Origin: JANMZR01 sp040385875
Lineage (GTDB): Bacteria; Bacteroidota; Bacteroidia; Cytophagales; Spirosomataceae
Length of the DNA stretch: 64,000 nt
Direction of reading: 5' to 3'
NCBI GenBank assembly: GCA_040385875.1
Contig: JAZKGO010000024.1
Coordinates: forward strand, 5,442-69,441
Positions 1-8,002 of this stretch are shown here, one piece after another. Within the stretch, counting starts at the first letter, position 1, and each line of letters opens with the position of its first letter. The notes under the pieces were generated by a model. That model worked only from the letters and a program-made list of their open reading frames with translations. It did no database searches and was not told where the DNA came from. The position numbers were made by a program, and so were the translations under genes.

Positions 1-1154
1 GCAGTAATACTCAGCCGTTTTGCACCTAAAATTCTCTCTAAGTTTTTAGGCTCAAAAAAGTCTTCATGATTGATTTCTAGATAGATAGGGCTTGCATCTG
101 GCAGTTGAACTTCCAAAATCCAAGTATAATATTCGTTTTCATCGACAGTCATGTATTTCACATAAAGTAAAAAGCCTTCAGAAACTACTGAATTGTATTT
201 TGGACCTTGGACAAGCATCCGAAAATCCTGCAAATCATAGGTTACTGAGCCATTTGATTCGGTATCTTTTGTTTTCCGGTACAAATATTTATGATGTGCT
301 TCTTCGTTTTTGGTAATGGTAATTCCTGCTTCTTTAGCTTTTTTGAACAAAAAAGCAGGATTATCAAATCGGGTAGATTTCAAACATTCATCAAATTTTG
401 CATCTGTTTCTGCTGGATTATATTTTGGATAAAATTGGCTTAGTTCTTGAAAAAGAGGTCGACCATCTTCTCGAAATCCACCAGATAAAGCGAAACCTAA
501 ATTCAGCCAGTCCGTATAATTTTCAGTTAAATCCATTCTTTGAGAAACAATTCTTTCAACAACCAATTTCGCTCGCTCCAAATCGGCTTGATTTTTAGGA
601 TTTTCTTGTTTTACTAAAACTTCTTTTACTTCAAACACCTGTGAATCAGGCATATAAATAGTATCTATATCCCAGCTCAAAAAGCAAGCTCGACAAATAT
701 CTTTTCCCGACTTATCAACCACCATGCCATATTTTCCTTTAAAATATTCCGAAAGTTGAATCCAGGCATGTTTGAATTCTGAGATTTTTACAATCAATTT
801 TAAACCATTTCCGCTTGGGCTTGTGAAAAGTAAATGACAGAATTGGTCCTTTCCCAATTCCTTTTTTACCCTTTCCAAATCTCCAATTTTATCAAAATCT
901 AGACAAATCAAGCCACTTTCTAAAAGTAAATTGGCTTCCTTTCTATCTGAAAAAATTCCAGAAAAGCAGACATAATCCAGTTTGTTTTTGAGTTTTCGTT
1001 GAAGTTCTGAATCCTTTTCAACTCGAATTTTTTGTATTCGATTTTTATATAAATCTGAAACCAGCATTTTATAAACTGTCTCATTATCAATAGATTGACT
1101 TGGCTTTGTTTGGGTGATGCCACCTTTGAAATAGGAGAATTGGGGATTAGTCAT
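1..1154 (-). CDS. VirE-N / BT4734-type primase-like protein, partial (runs off window)
   Basis: The frame stays open from an ATG at 1154 down to the window edge, giving about 384 residues of N-terminal sequence. It shows the marks of the Bacteroidota BT4734/VirE N-terminal family: an acidic LDFDK motif at residues 85-89, SPSGNGLK at 112-119 and a CFLSWDID segment. These are followed by a helical stretch (TDWLNLGFAL) that resembles primase C-terminal type 2 domains. Such proteins occur on integrative and conjugative elements, probably in element replication; the role here is inferred. The small HTH gene upstream ends 6 bp before this start, so the two are likely co-transcribed. The C-terminus, where a helicase or further domain could lie, is not visible. 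No integrase is visible. Confidence 0.8.
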   Translation of the reverse strand, partial: MTNPQFSYFKGGITQTKPSQSIDNETVYKMLVSDLYKNRIQKIRVEKDSELQRKLKNKLDYVCFSGIFSDRKEANLLLESGLICLDFDKIGDLERVKKELGKDQFCHLLFTSPSGNGLKLIVKISEFKHAWIQLSEYFKGKYGMVVDKSGKDICRACFLSWDIDTIYMPDSQVFEVKEVLVKQENPKNQADLERAKLVVERIVSQRMDLTENYTDWLNLGFALSGGFREDGRPLFQELSQFYPKYNPAETDAKFDECLKSTRFDNPAFLFKKAKEAGITITKNEEAHHKYLYRKTKDTESNGSVTYDLQDFRMLVQGPKYNSVVSEGFLLYVKYMTVDENEYYTWILEVQLPDASPIYLEINHEDFFEPKNLERILGAKRLSIT

Positions 1155-1160
1155 AGCTTC

Positions 1161-1457
1161 TTATTTGATAGAATTATCTTCAAAATATCGCCTTATTTCT
1201 GTGGTAGGCACATATATTTTACGGCCTTTTTCAATTGTTTTAATTAAGTTTTGACTTCTTAATTCATCAAACTTGCTTCTATGGATACGCAAAGCATCCA
1301 TAAATTCCATGGCAGTAATGTATTCTGACATTGATGGACTTTCCGTATTCAAATTATTGAGTTTGTCCATGATTGCTTTTTGGTTAGAATGCATTTGCTT
1401 TACCAAATCGGCAAGCACCAAAAAGACTGAAGGGAGTTCGGGAGATAACTTTTCCAT
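1161..1457 (-). CDS. Small helix-turn-helix DNA-binding protein of a mobile element
   Basis: A 98-residue protein if the ATG at 1457 is used; a TTG at 1487 would add ten residues. The N-terminal half is a helical, coiled-coil-like segment. The C-terminal half (YITAMEFMDALRIHRSKF, then GRKIYVPTTEIRRYFED) has the layout of an excisionase/MerR-like HTH_17 domain. Genes of this type commonly sit just upstream of VirE-N primase genes on Bacteroidota integrative elements, as here, and are thought to control excision or element gene expression. Function is inferred from family and context only. Confidence 0.75.
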   Translation of the reverse strand: MEKLSPELPSVFLVLADLVKQMHSNQKAIMDKLNNLNTESPSMSEYITAMEFMDALRIHRSKFDELRSQNLIKTIEKGRKIYVPTTEIRRYFEDNSIK

Positions 1458-1487
1458 TTCGTTATATTCTGTTTGATTTTGAGTCAA

Positions 1488-1925
1488 AGGAATAGGGAAA
1501 TAGAAATTTTGTAAAGAAGAATTTGGTAGATTGCTTGAATTAATTGCTAGATTGTAGGTTTCAATAGTTACATTTTATTTCTTCAAATCTTAAAGAAAAT
1601 GAAAAGCCCATAAAATTCTGCTCTTCGAAAAATTCAGCGCTGGCTCTAAAAAGGCTTTTTTGTGCGAGCTTATTTTCGAAATTATTTCCCGATTTCAGGG
1701 AATAGAATAATTTTGAAAATGGGCTGATGGCTTGTGCGAAAGGTAAGAAAAAGGCCTTTTGTGATTGGATTTTTGGGAGGGCGGGGTTTTATGGGTGTGG
1801 CTAGTACAATTAAATTTGTTTATGCTATTATTATTAATTATTTTGCTTTTATAGAAAAGAAGTATAATAGTTAATTTGATAAGTAAAGGGCAAAACAGGC
1901 AAAAAGTGTAAGTAATAGTGTAAGT
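1488..1925. other. Non-coding edge of the putative integrative element
   Basis: AT-rich stretch between the HTH gene and the tRNA terminator with no convincing gene. It holds an 8-bp perfect inverted repeat TTCGAAAA (1624-1631) / TTTTCGAA (1673-1680) with a 41-bp spacer, and two short copies of TGTGCGA, near 1662 and 1733. A reading frame that runs through here into the tRNA was rejected. If an element is integrated at the tRNA-Phe gene, its attachment end should lie between here and 1981. No long direct repeat of the tRNA 3' end is visible inside the window, so the other end would lie outside it. Confidence 0.4.
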
Positions 1926-1933
1926 AAAACAAA

Positions 1934-1967
1934 AAGCCCTTGATAATACGCTGATTATCAAGGGCTT
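1934..1967 (-). terminator. Rho-independent terminator of tRNA-Phe
   Basis: A perfect 14-bp stem (1934-1947 with 1954-1967, core GCCCTTGATAAT / ATTATCAAGGGC) around a 6-nt loop. On the minus strand it is followed by a T-rich tract, and it starts 14 nt after the tRNA 3' end. Confidence 0.85.
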
Positions 1968-1980
1968 AAAATTTAAAACG

Positions 1981-2053
1981 TGGTGATGGACGGAATCGAA
2001 CCGCCGACACAAGGATTTTCAGTCCTTTGCTCTACCGACTGAGCTACATCACC
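1981..2053 (-). tRNA. tRNA-Phe (GAA)
   Basis: Minus-strand cloverleaf of 73 nt. The acceptor stem is GGTGATG / CATCACC with discriminator A. The D-arm contains AGCTCAGTCGGTAGAGC, the anticodon loop CTGAAAA gives anticodon GAA, and the T-arm contains GGTTCGATTCC. CCA is not encoded (the next bases are CG). A terminator follows directly, so this is a single-tRNA transcript. Its 3' end faces the putative integrative element, which is the usual arrangement for integration at a tRNA gene. Confidence 0.97.
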
Positions 2054-2066
2054 GTTTTTGGGAATG

Positions 2067-2098
2067 CAAAATTAAGAAATTTTGCCAATTTTTGCAAA
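2067..2098 (-). promoter_or_regulatory. Bacteroidota-type promoter of tRNA-Phe
   Basis: On the minus strand a -7 box TAATTTTG (2067-2074) fits TAnnTTTG exactly. A TTTG (2095-2098) lies 20 nt upstream as the -33 box. The tRNA 5' end is about 13 nt downstream. Confidence 0.7.
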
Positions 2099-2142
2099 CA
2101 ATAATTAATATTTACTCAAATTAATTACCAACTTCTTGCAAA

Positions 2143-2697
2143 TTAATAACAAAAACATCCCACAGAATGGTCGTTCACCATGCCTGTAGCCTGCATATAA
2201 GCAAGGCAAATAGTGCTTCCAATAAACTTAAAACCTCTCTTTTTCAAGGCTTTACTCATCGCATCTGACTCTGGAGTAGTAGTTGGAGCAACTCGGTAAT
2301 CTGTAAAATGACTTTTTATAGTTTGGTGATTAACAAAGCTCCAAATATATTGATTGAAGCTGCCAAACTCTGCTTGTACCTCCAAAAAAGCTTTGGCATT
2401 GGCGACGATTGCATCCATTTTTAATCGATTTCTTATCAAACCAACGTTTTGTAAAAGCTCAGCAATCTTTCTCTCATCATATTGAGCACAGATATTTGCA
2501 TCAAAATTATCCAACGCTTCCCGATATGACTCCCTTTTTCTCAAAACTGTAATCCAACTCAAACCTGCTTGAAATCCCTCTAAAAGTAACATTTCGAATA
2601 GTTTTTGATCGTCGTGGCAGGGCTTACCCCATTCGTTATCGTGATAATCAATATAAATTTGCTCACTGCTTACCCAGCCACATCTATTTTTTTGCAT
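2143..2697 (-). CDS. tag: DNA-3-methyladenine glycosylase I
   Basis: 184 residues, the usual Tag length. The enzyme removes 3-methyladenine from alkylated DNA in base-excision repair. The family zinc ligands are in place: Cys6 (RCGWV), His19 (YHDNEWG), and His177 and Cys181 near the end (DHSVGC). The active-site segment LLEGFQAGLSW carries Glu40, equivalent to Glu38 of E. coli Tag. The start overlaps the end of the upstream DUF4296 lipoprotein gene by 14 nt, so the two are probably translated from one message. Confidence 0.96.
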   Translation of the reverse strand: MQKNRCGWVSSEQIYIDYHDNEWGKPCHDDQKLFEMLLLEGFQAGLSWITVLRKRESYREALDNFDANICAQYDERKIAELLQNVGLIRNRLKMDAIVANAKAFLEVQAEFGSFNQYIWSFVNHQTIKSHFTDYRVAPTTTPESDAMSKALKKRGFKFIGSTICLAYMQATGMVNDHSVGCFCY

Positions 2698-3166
2698 GAG
2701 AAAATCTCGCTTTTATGGAATCAATATTAAACTTTCTGTTCTTTAAATTTCTTGGTGTGGTCGGTACCTTCAATTTATCCACCTTTGAAGTGTCAACCTC
2801 ATTTTTTTTACTTTTTGCTTCAACTAAAGAGTCCGCTTTATTTTTTTCTTTAATGCTTTTTACCACTTGCTTATACATTTCGGTAAAATCATCAGGGTTT
2901 ATCAGATAGTATTTATAACTGGCATAATAAGCGGCAGTGTCCACTTGATATTTCTTAAATATTTTAGCTTCTAATTTCCTGAAAATAAATTGGGAGGTAT
3001 CAGTGTTTTGAATACCCATATTGTTCACAAACCCTTCCATTCGATGCATATCTGACAATATTTTCACCATCTTATCTTTAGGAACTAACTTTTCTGGTTT
3101 TTTATCAAACTTGGGTTTGCAAGCTCCTAATAGAATACAAAAAGCCAATAATAAAATATATTTCAT
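2684..3166 (-). CDS. DUF4296 lipoprotein
   Basis: 160 residues from the ATG at 3166, chosen because it gives a clean lipoprotein signal (MKYILLLAFCILLGAC) with the lipobox cysteine at residue 16; an upstream ATG at 3232 would bury it. The mature part (PKDKMVKILSDMHRMEGF...) matches the DUF4296 pattern, a Bacteroidota family of unknown function. The C-terminus is lysine-rich and probably disordered. Likely attached to a membrane facing the periplasm. Shares a transcript with tag; the pairing does not suggest a function. Confidence 0.85.
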   Translation of the reverse strand: MKYILLLAFCILLGACKPKFDKKPEKLVPKDKMVKILSDMHRMEGFVNNMGIQNTDTSQFIFRKLEAKIFKKYQVDTAAYYASYKYYLINPDDFTEMYKQVVKSIKEKNKADSLVEAKSKKNEVDTSKVDKLKVPTTPRNLKNRKFNIDSIKARFSHAKK

Positions 3167-3487
3167 TCGAATTGTATTGTTTTTAACCAATAAACTAAGC
3201 ACAAAATCCCAAAAGCTTTCTGAAAAATTCAAGGGGTGAAAAAGTCCGCTTTCATAATTCTTTCATAAAATATATCCATTTTCCTTGATTTAGAAAAGCC
3301 GAAAACCAGATTATACGCTCACATTATGAGATTGCGAACAACTTTAAGAAATTTTATCATCCAAAATTAGCGCTTTTCTTTTAGGTAAAATCATAAAAAT
3401 GTTTAATTTAAATAGGTGATAATGACTAAATTTATATTTTAATAGTTTGCCTAATGTAATTGTTGATTTTATTTTGACATAAAATAA

Positions 3488-4357
3488 ATGAGAGATAAGA
3501 TTCTTTCTAGATTAGTAAAATTTGAAATAAGGATTCGTAAGGCTGTAAATGGCCATATGCATGGTAATTATAAATCAATTTTTAAGGGTTCAGGACTAGA
3601 ATTTAGTGATCTAAGAACCTACAATTTTGGTGATGACCTGCGATTGATTGACTGGAATACCTCGGCCAAAGGTCATGGTATTTATATTAAACTCTTCAAG
3701 GAAGAAAAAGAACAGCAGGTTTTCTTTATGGTGGATGTAAGCGGCTCACAAAAAGTTGGGGTAACGGGTAATTCAAAAATTGATATTGCTAAGGAAATCT
3801 GTGGAACATTAGCCATCTCGGCCATGCGTGAGGCTAGCCAAGTGGGTTTGTATTGCTTTTCGGACCAAAAGGAACTCTATTTGAAGCCCCAAAATAGCAT
3901 GAAACATGGCTATCAATTAATCACAAAATTATTTAGTTTGGAGCCAGCTTCCAGTAAAACAAACTTGCAAGCGGCGATATTATTCACTTTAGAAATTGTA
4001 AAGAAAAAGTCAGTTATTTTTTTGATTTCTGATTTTATCGACGTGGATTATGAGCATAATTTAAGAGCCTTGGCTCGAAAGCATGACCTAATTGTAATTC
4101 ATCTGTATGATTCACGGGAAACGGCTTTGCCAAGGCTAGGAATTATACCCGTTTATGAGCTTGAAACCCAAAAAATTGTTTGGACCAACACTTCCTCTAA
4201 TTTGTTTAGAAGCCAAATTAAAAATACTTTTGAGACAAATCGTGTCATTTTAGAACAAATTTGCAAAGAAAATAAGGCCAATTATTTGCCGATTGAATCT
4301 GGGGAAGATTTTGCCGGAAAGCTCATTAAATTATTTAAAATCAGAAAGGTAAGCTAA
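3488..4357 (+). CDS. DUF58 domain protein of a Bat-type operon
   Basis: 289 residues. The N-terminal part (FSDLRTYNFGDDLRLIDWNTSAK) is the DUF58 signature and the rest is a von Willebrand A-like fold (FMVDVSGSQ, FLISDFID). DUF58 proteins normally work with a MoxR AAA+ ATPase and VWA proteins; in Bacteroides related clusters are called aerotolerance (bat) operons. No moxR lies directly upstream: the neighbour is the divergent DUF4296 gene. The stop codon overlaps the next ATG (TAATG), showing translational coupling to the BatD-like gene. Confidence 0.88.
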   Translation: MRDKILSRLVKFEIRIRKAVNGHMHGNYKSIFKGSGLEFSDLRTYNFGDDLRLIDWNTSAKGHGIYIKLFKEEKEQQVFFMVDVSGSQKVGVTGNSKIDIAKEICGTLAISAMREASQVGLYCFSDQKELYLKPQNSMKHGYQLITKLFSLEPASSKTNLQAAILFTLEIVKKKSVIFLISDFIDVDYEHNLRALARKHDLIVIHLYDSRETALPRLGIIPVYELETQKIVWTNTSSNLFRSQIKNTFETNRVILEQICKENKANYLPIESGEDFAGKLIKLFKIRKVS

Positions 4358-5247
4358 TGTTAAGAATACTATTTTTGGTTTTTATTTTTTCATCTAATTG
4401 TTTGGGTCAAATTAAAATTACCCCTCGACCCATTGGTAAATTTTTGACTGATACGATTCGCTTGGGGGAAATTGTGAACTTTTCTTTTGTATATAAACAC
4501 AACTCAAAACAGGAGGTGTTTTTTACGGATAAAGCATTTGATTATAGACCGTTCGAGTTGGTTGATAAAATATATTTTCCAACCAAAACAATTAATAATG
4601 TGAGTGTTGACAGTGCTATTTACCAATTTCGAACTTTTAGTATTGACTCCATTCAAAGTATTTCAATTCCAGTTTTTTTGGCAAATAAAGGCGACTCCAC
4701 CTTAATTTATTGCGAAAAAGATTCCATTGTACTACTTCAACAAATTGCTGGCAATTTACGGGCATTATCTGTGAAAGATAATTCAAGGCTACTGCCAATG
4801 AAAGTTAAAATCAATATAGCCTATCTTTTTTTGCAAATCGCTATTATTATTGTTGCCATTATTATTTGGTGGCTGGTTTTTGGTAAAACGGTAATGTCTC
4901 AAATAAATATTTTCACTATTTATAGAAGGCATGTGGAATTTAAAAAAATCTTTAATCGATATGCAAAATCGGCCACAAAAACTAACTTGGAGAAGGCACT
5001 TACCTTATGGAAAGACTATATTGGAAAGCTTCAAAAAAGGTCGTATACCACCATGACCACCCCTGAGATAATAAAAAATATTCCAAATGACCATTTGGAA
5101 ACTGCATTGCGTGAAATCGATAAATCGATTTATGGGAATATTATTTCTGAAGACATAAATAACTCATTTACCACTCTCAATAATTTGGCGGATTATTATT
5201 ACAATTTACAAAAAAGGGAATACTCTATAGTAAAAAAACTAAGATAA
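4357..5247 (+). CDS. BatD-like membrane protein
   Basis: 296 residues with a signal peptide (about residues 1-17), a periplasmic beta-rich half, one transmembrane helix near residues 152-174 and a cytoplasmic helical tail (about 175-296). This layout and its place between a DUF58 gene and a VWA gene match the BatD-like members of Bacteroidota bat clusters; sequence similarity itself is weak to the eye. Coupled to the gene before (1-nt overlap) and 3 nt from the gene after. Function unknown beyond the cluster. Confidence 0.65.
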   Translation: MLRILFLVFIFSSNCLGQIKITPRPIGKFLTDTIRLGEIVNFSFVYKHNSKQEVFFTDKAFDYRPFELVDKIYFPTKTINNVSVDSAIYQFRTFSIDSIQSISIPVFLANKGDSTLIYCEKDSIVLLQQIAGNLRALSVKDNSRLLPMKVKINIAYLFLQIAIIIVAIIIWWLVFGKTVMSQINIFTIYRRHVEFKKIFNRYAKSATKTNLEKALTLWKDYIGKLQKRSYTTMTTPEIIKNIPNDHLETALREIDKSIYGNIISEDINNSFTTLNNLADYYYNLQKREYSIVKKLR

Positions 5248-5250
5248 AAT

Positions 5251-6273
5251 ATGCAAAATTGGTTCTCGGCTGAATGGTTTTCTTGGTCAAAATTGAATGA
5301 GATTAATTGGGCCAGACCCTATGTGTTATATTTATTATTGGGCATACCTATTCTTTTTTTTATAAGAGCCTACTTCCAAAATCGGTCAAGGGTAGGCTTA
5401 CCGATTGCTACTATTAATGGTCATTTGAAACAAGGTTGGTCTAGACATTTTAGGATTTTACCACCGATTTTAATCATTATTTCTTTGTCAATGATGATTT
5501 TAGCTTTTGCCCGACCACAAATTTCCAGTAGAACACAAAATAAAATTTCCGAGGGGATTGACATTATTTTAGCTATTGATATTTCCCATTCAATGCTTAT
5601 AAAAGATATTTTGCCCAATAGGCTGGAGGCATCCAAGCGAATTGCTAAACAATTTATCAATAATCGTTATCAAGACCGAATAGGGCTGGTGCTTTTTTCA
5701 GGAGAGGCTTTCTCGCTTGCACCATTAACTACTGATTATGAGGCACTTAATAATTATATTGACGAGATAAACTCTAATATGATTCACGCAGAAGGCACTG
5801 CTATAGGAAGTGCATTGGCGGTGGGTGTGAACCGACTTTTGGAGGCAAAATCCAAATCAAAAATTATTATTTTAATTAGTGATGGGGATAATACCGCTGG
5901 AAATCTGGATCCAACTGCCTCAGCCCAAATAGCCAAGGCTTATAGTGTGAAGCTGTATACTATTTTAGTGGGAGCGGAGGCAATTAAATATGAGACAGAT
6001 TCTGCCACGGTGGCCTATAACATGAGTATTGATCAAGAAATTTTATCTGAAATAGCTAAAATTGCTGATGGAAAATTTTTTAAAGCCGCCAATTCAAAAA
6101 ATCTAAAAAATGTTTTTGACCAAATCAACCAAATTGAGAAGGTTACATTTTTGGAAAATTCTTCATTGGTACTTACCGACGTATTTCATATTTATTTAAA
6201 ATGGGGTATAGTCTTTTGGTTGCTTTCATTTGCCACAAAAATAACTTTCATCGGGAATATTTTGGAAGATTAA
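5251..6273 (+). CDS. batA: VWA domain membrane protein (BatA type)
   Basis: 340 residues. Two N-terminal transmembrane helices (near 22-40 and 69-88), a von Willebrand A domain with the metal site DxSxS at 110-114 (DISHS), and a C-terminal helix near 315-335: the standard BatA arrangement. VWA proteins of this family sit in the inner membrane and bind partners through a metal ion. Third gene of the DUF58-BatD-like-BatA set. Only 1 nt separates it from rnhB, so rnhB is probably co-transcribed. The batA symbol is a family-level assignment. Confidence 0.85.
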   Translation: MQNWFSAEWFSWSKLNEINWARPYVLYLLLGIPILFFIRAYFQNRSRVGLPIATINGHLKQGWSRHFRILPPILIIISLSMMILAFARPQISSRTQNKISEGIDIILAIDISHSMLIKDILPNRLEASKRIAKQFINNRYQDRIGLVLFSGEAFSLAPLTTDYEALNNYIDEINSNMIHAEGTAIGSALAVGVNRLLEAKSKSKIIILISDGDNTAGNLDPTASAQIAKAYSVKLYTILVGAEAIKYETDSATVAYNMSIDQEILSEIAKIADGKFFKAANSKNLKNVFDQINQIEKVTFLENSSLVLTDVFHIYLKWGIVFWLLSFATKITFIGNILED

Positions 6274-6274
6274 T

Positions 6275-6862
6275 ATGTTGAAATCATTTTACAATTCTTC
6301 AGTCAGGGAAGCGGGTTGTGATGAAGCTGGCCGTGGACCCTTGGCTGGTCCTGTAGTGGCCGCTGCGGTTATTTTCCCGATAAATTATAGCCATCAATGG
6401 CTTACTGACTCAAAAATGCTCAACAAAACTCAAAGAGTTGAATTGGTTTCGGTTATTAAAGAAAATGCGCTCAGCTGGGCCATTGCGGAAGTTTCTAATA
6501 ACGATATCGATCAAATTAATATCTTGAAAGCCAGTATAAAAGCAATGCATTTGGCGGTGGATCAGTTAAAAGTCAGGCCTGAACATTTGTTGATTGACGG
6601 GAACAAATTTTATCCTTATCCAATGATACCCCACACATGCGTTGTGAAAGGGGATCAAAAATATTTGGCGATAGCTGCTGCCTCTATTTTGGCAAAAACC
6701 CATCGGGACGATTTGATGGAAAAGTTGTCAGCTGAATATCAGGGATACGGTTGGGAGCATAATTTTGGGTATCCCACAAAATTTCACAGGGAAGCGATTG
6801 CTCGATTGGGAACAACCCCTTACCACCGCCTTTCATTTAATCTACTAGGTGAAATTTTGTAA
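6275..6862 (+). CDS. rnhB: Ribonuclease HII
   Basis: 195 residues, normal for RNase HII, which cuts the RNA strand of RNA-DNA hybrids and single ribonucleotides in DNA. The catalytic Asp-Glu pair is in DEAGRGPLAGPV (Asp16, Glu17). A further acidic site is in LLIDGNK, and AAASILAKTHRD and GYPTKFH are typical family segments. The last 50 nt or so of this gene recur, with two synonymous changes, just before the assembly gap that follows. Confidence 0.96.
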   Translation: MLKSFYNSSVREAGCDEAGRGPLAGPVVAAAVIFPINYSHQWLTDSKMLNKTQRVELVSVIKENALSWAIAEVSNNDIDQINILKASIKAMHLAVDQLKVRPEHLLIDGNKFYPYPMIPHTCVVKGDQKYLAIAAASILAKTHRDDLMEKLSAEYQGYGWEHNFGYPTKFHREAIARLGTTPYHRLSFNLLGEIL

Positions 6863-6890
6863 AATGTTCAAATATTTTTCCTTATTATGC

Positions 6891-6938
6891 CAGAGAAGCA
6901 ATTGCTCGATTGGGAACAACCCCTTACCACCGCCTTTC
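6891..6938 (+). repeat. Second copy of the rnhB 3' end at a contig edge
   Basis: 48 nt matching 6787-6834 inside rnhB with two differences, both G to A and both synonymous in the rnhB frame (AGG/AGA, GCG/GCA). It runs straight into the run of N. Most likely a contig end from a second strain or allele, joined here by scaffolding; a real tandem duplication is less likely. Confidence 0.75.
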
Positions 6939-7038
6939 NNNNNNNNNNNNNNNNNNNNNNNNNNNNNNNNNNNNNNNNNNNNNNNNNNNNNNNNNNNNNN
7001 NNNNNNNNNNNNNNNNNNNNNNNNNNNNNNNNNNNNNN
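6939..7038. other. Assembly gap (100 N)
   Basis: Exactly 100 N, a conventional placeholder of unknown true length. It removes the 3' end of the GAF-domain gene on the minus strand. Confidence 0.99.
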
Positions 7039-7451
7039 TGATCTGAATCAATATCTAGGACTAAAAATACTTCTCCTTTTTGGTTAATGGCAGGTAATAC
7101 AATTTCTGATTTGGAGGCCGAAGAACATGCGATATGACCAGGAAACTCATCCACATTGGGAACAATAATGGTTTGTTTTGTGGTATAGCAATATCCACAA
7201 ACACCTTTGTCAAAATTGATTCTGGTACAAGCTAGCGGCCCTTGAAATGGCCCTAGAACCAATTGATTGCCTTTTTTCAAATAAAAACCCACCCAAAAAA
7301 AGCCAAAAGCTTCCTTCAAAACGGCTGAAATGTTGGCCAGATTGGCAATTAAATCTGGTTCATCTGCAACTAAAGCCTCAATTTGCGGGAGGATACTTTC
7401 ATATATTTCGGATCGGGAAGTAGTTGAAGGTATAAATAAATTTTCGGCCAT
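7039..7451 (-). CDS. msrC: GAF-domain free methionine-(R)-sulfoxide reductase, 3' end lost in gap
   Basis: About 137 residues from the ATG at 7451; an upstream in-frame start at 7514 would overlap the preceding gene. The GAF domain carries the family cysteines in order: GPLACTRI, GVCGYC and HIACSSASKSEI, matching the three-cysteine set of fRMsr enzymes, which reduce free methionine-R-sulfoxide. The C-terminal end is cut by the N run; the family is about 150-160 residues, so little is missing. Starts 3 nt after the upstream gene ends, so probably one operon with it. Confidence 0.85.
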
Positions 7452-7453
7452 TT

Positions 7454-7948
7454 TTATGCCAATTGAGTGGTAAAATACTTTTTTAGCCAACTTCCGCCAG
7501 CTTTTTGTTTCCAATTTTGTCTGAAGTCACCAATATTGCCAACCAGATTATTGAAAATGATTGTTTCTGGAACTATGATAGAATCTGAAACTGCTTTTTT
7601 CAATTCTAATAATTGAGCTGTTTGTATTTCGTTTCCAGCCATAAAGGCGATTGACCTATCAAAAAAATTGACTCCTAATTGATTTCCAATGCTTTTAAGC
7701 CAATTGGTGGAGGCATCGATTGAGCAGCCTGATGTTGCATTTTGCAATTCGTCAGCAGCGATAATCACAAATCGATTGTGCAATATCTCTGATGAGCCCG
7801 CCAGAGGTGCACCATGTGCGGCCCATTGGCTAATTTGCTCATTTAAAGCCAGTTGAGCTGATTTGACCTCCGTATCTAATAATTTTCTATCAGTCTGGTA
7901 TACCCAAACTCGGGCATGGTCTGGCATATTTTCGAAAGGAATAAGCAT
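7454..7948 (-). CDS. Conserved Bacteroidota protein of unknown function
   Basis: 165 residues from the ATG at 7948 (MLIPFENMPDHARVWVYQ); an ATG at 7975 would add nine residues. The opening PFENMPDxARVWVYQ is a pattern I associate with a conserved Bacteroidota family often labelled 'ABC transporter ATPase' in databases, but no Walker A or ABC signature is present, so that label is not supported. No signal peptide or membrane helix is visible. Ends 3 nt before the msrC-type gene, suggesting co-transcription. Confidence 0.6.
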   Translation of the reverse strand: MLIPFENMPDHARVWVYQTDRKLLDTEVKSAQLALNEQISQWAAHGAPLAGSSEILHNRFVIIAADELQNATSGCSIDASTNWLKSIGNQLGVNFFDRSIAFMAGNEIQTAQLLELKKAVSDSIIVPETIIFNNLVGNIGDFRQNWKQKAGGSWLKKYFTTQLA

Positions 7949-8002
7949 ATATCTGTTTGAATATCGTTTTATCATTCAGCAATAAAACCGTTTCACTATT
8001 AA

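Noticed and set aside
1695..2012. 105-codon minus-strand frame reading through the tRNA terminator and tRNA-Phe
   Set aside because: It overlaps a clear tRNA and its terminator; low-complexity translation without family features.
7454..7948. 'ABC transporter ATPase' label for the conserved protein
   Set aside because: No Walker A, ABC signature or Walker B motif; the label seems to be a propagated error.
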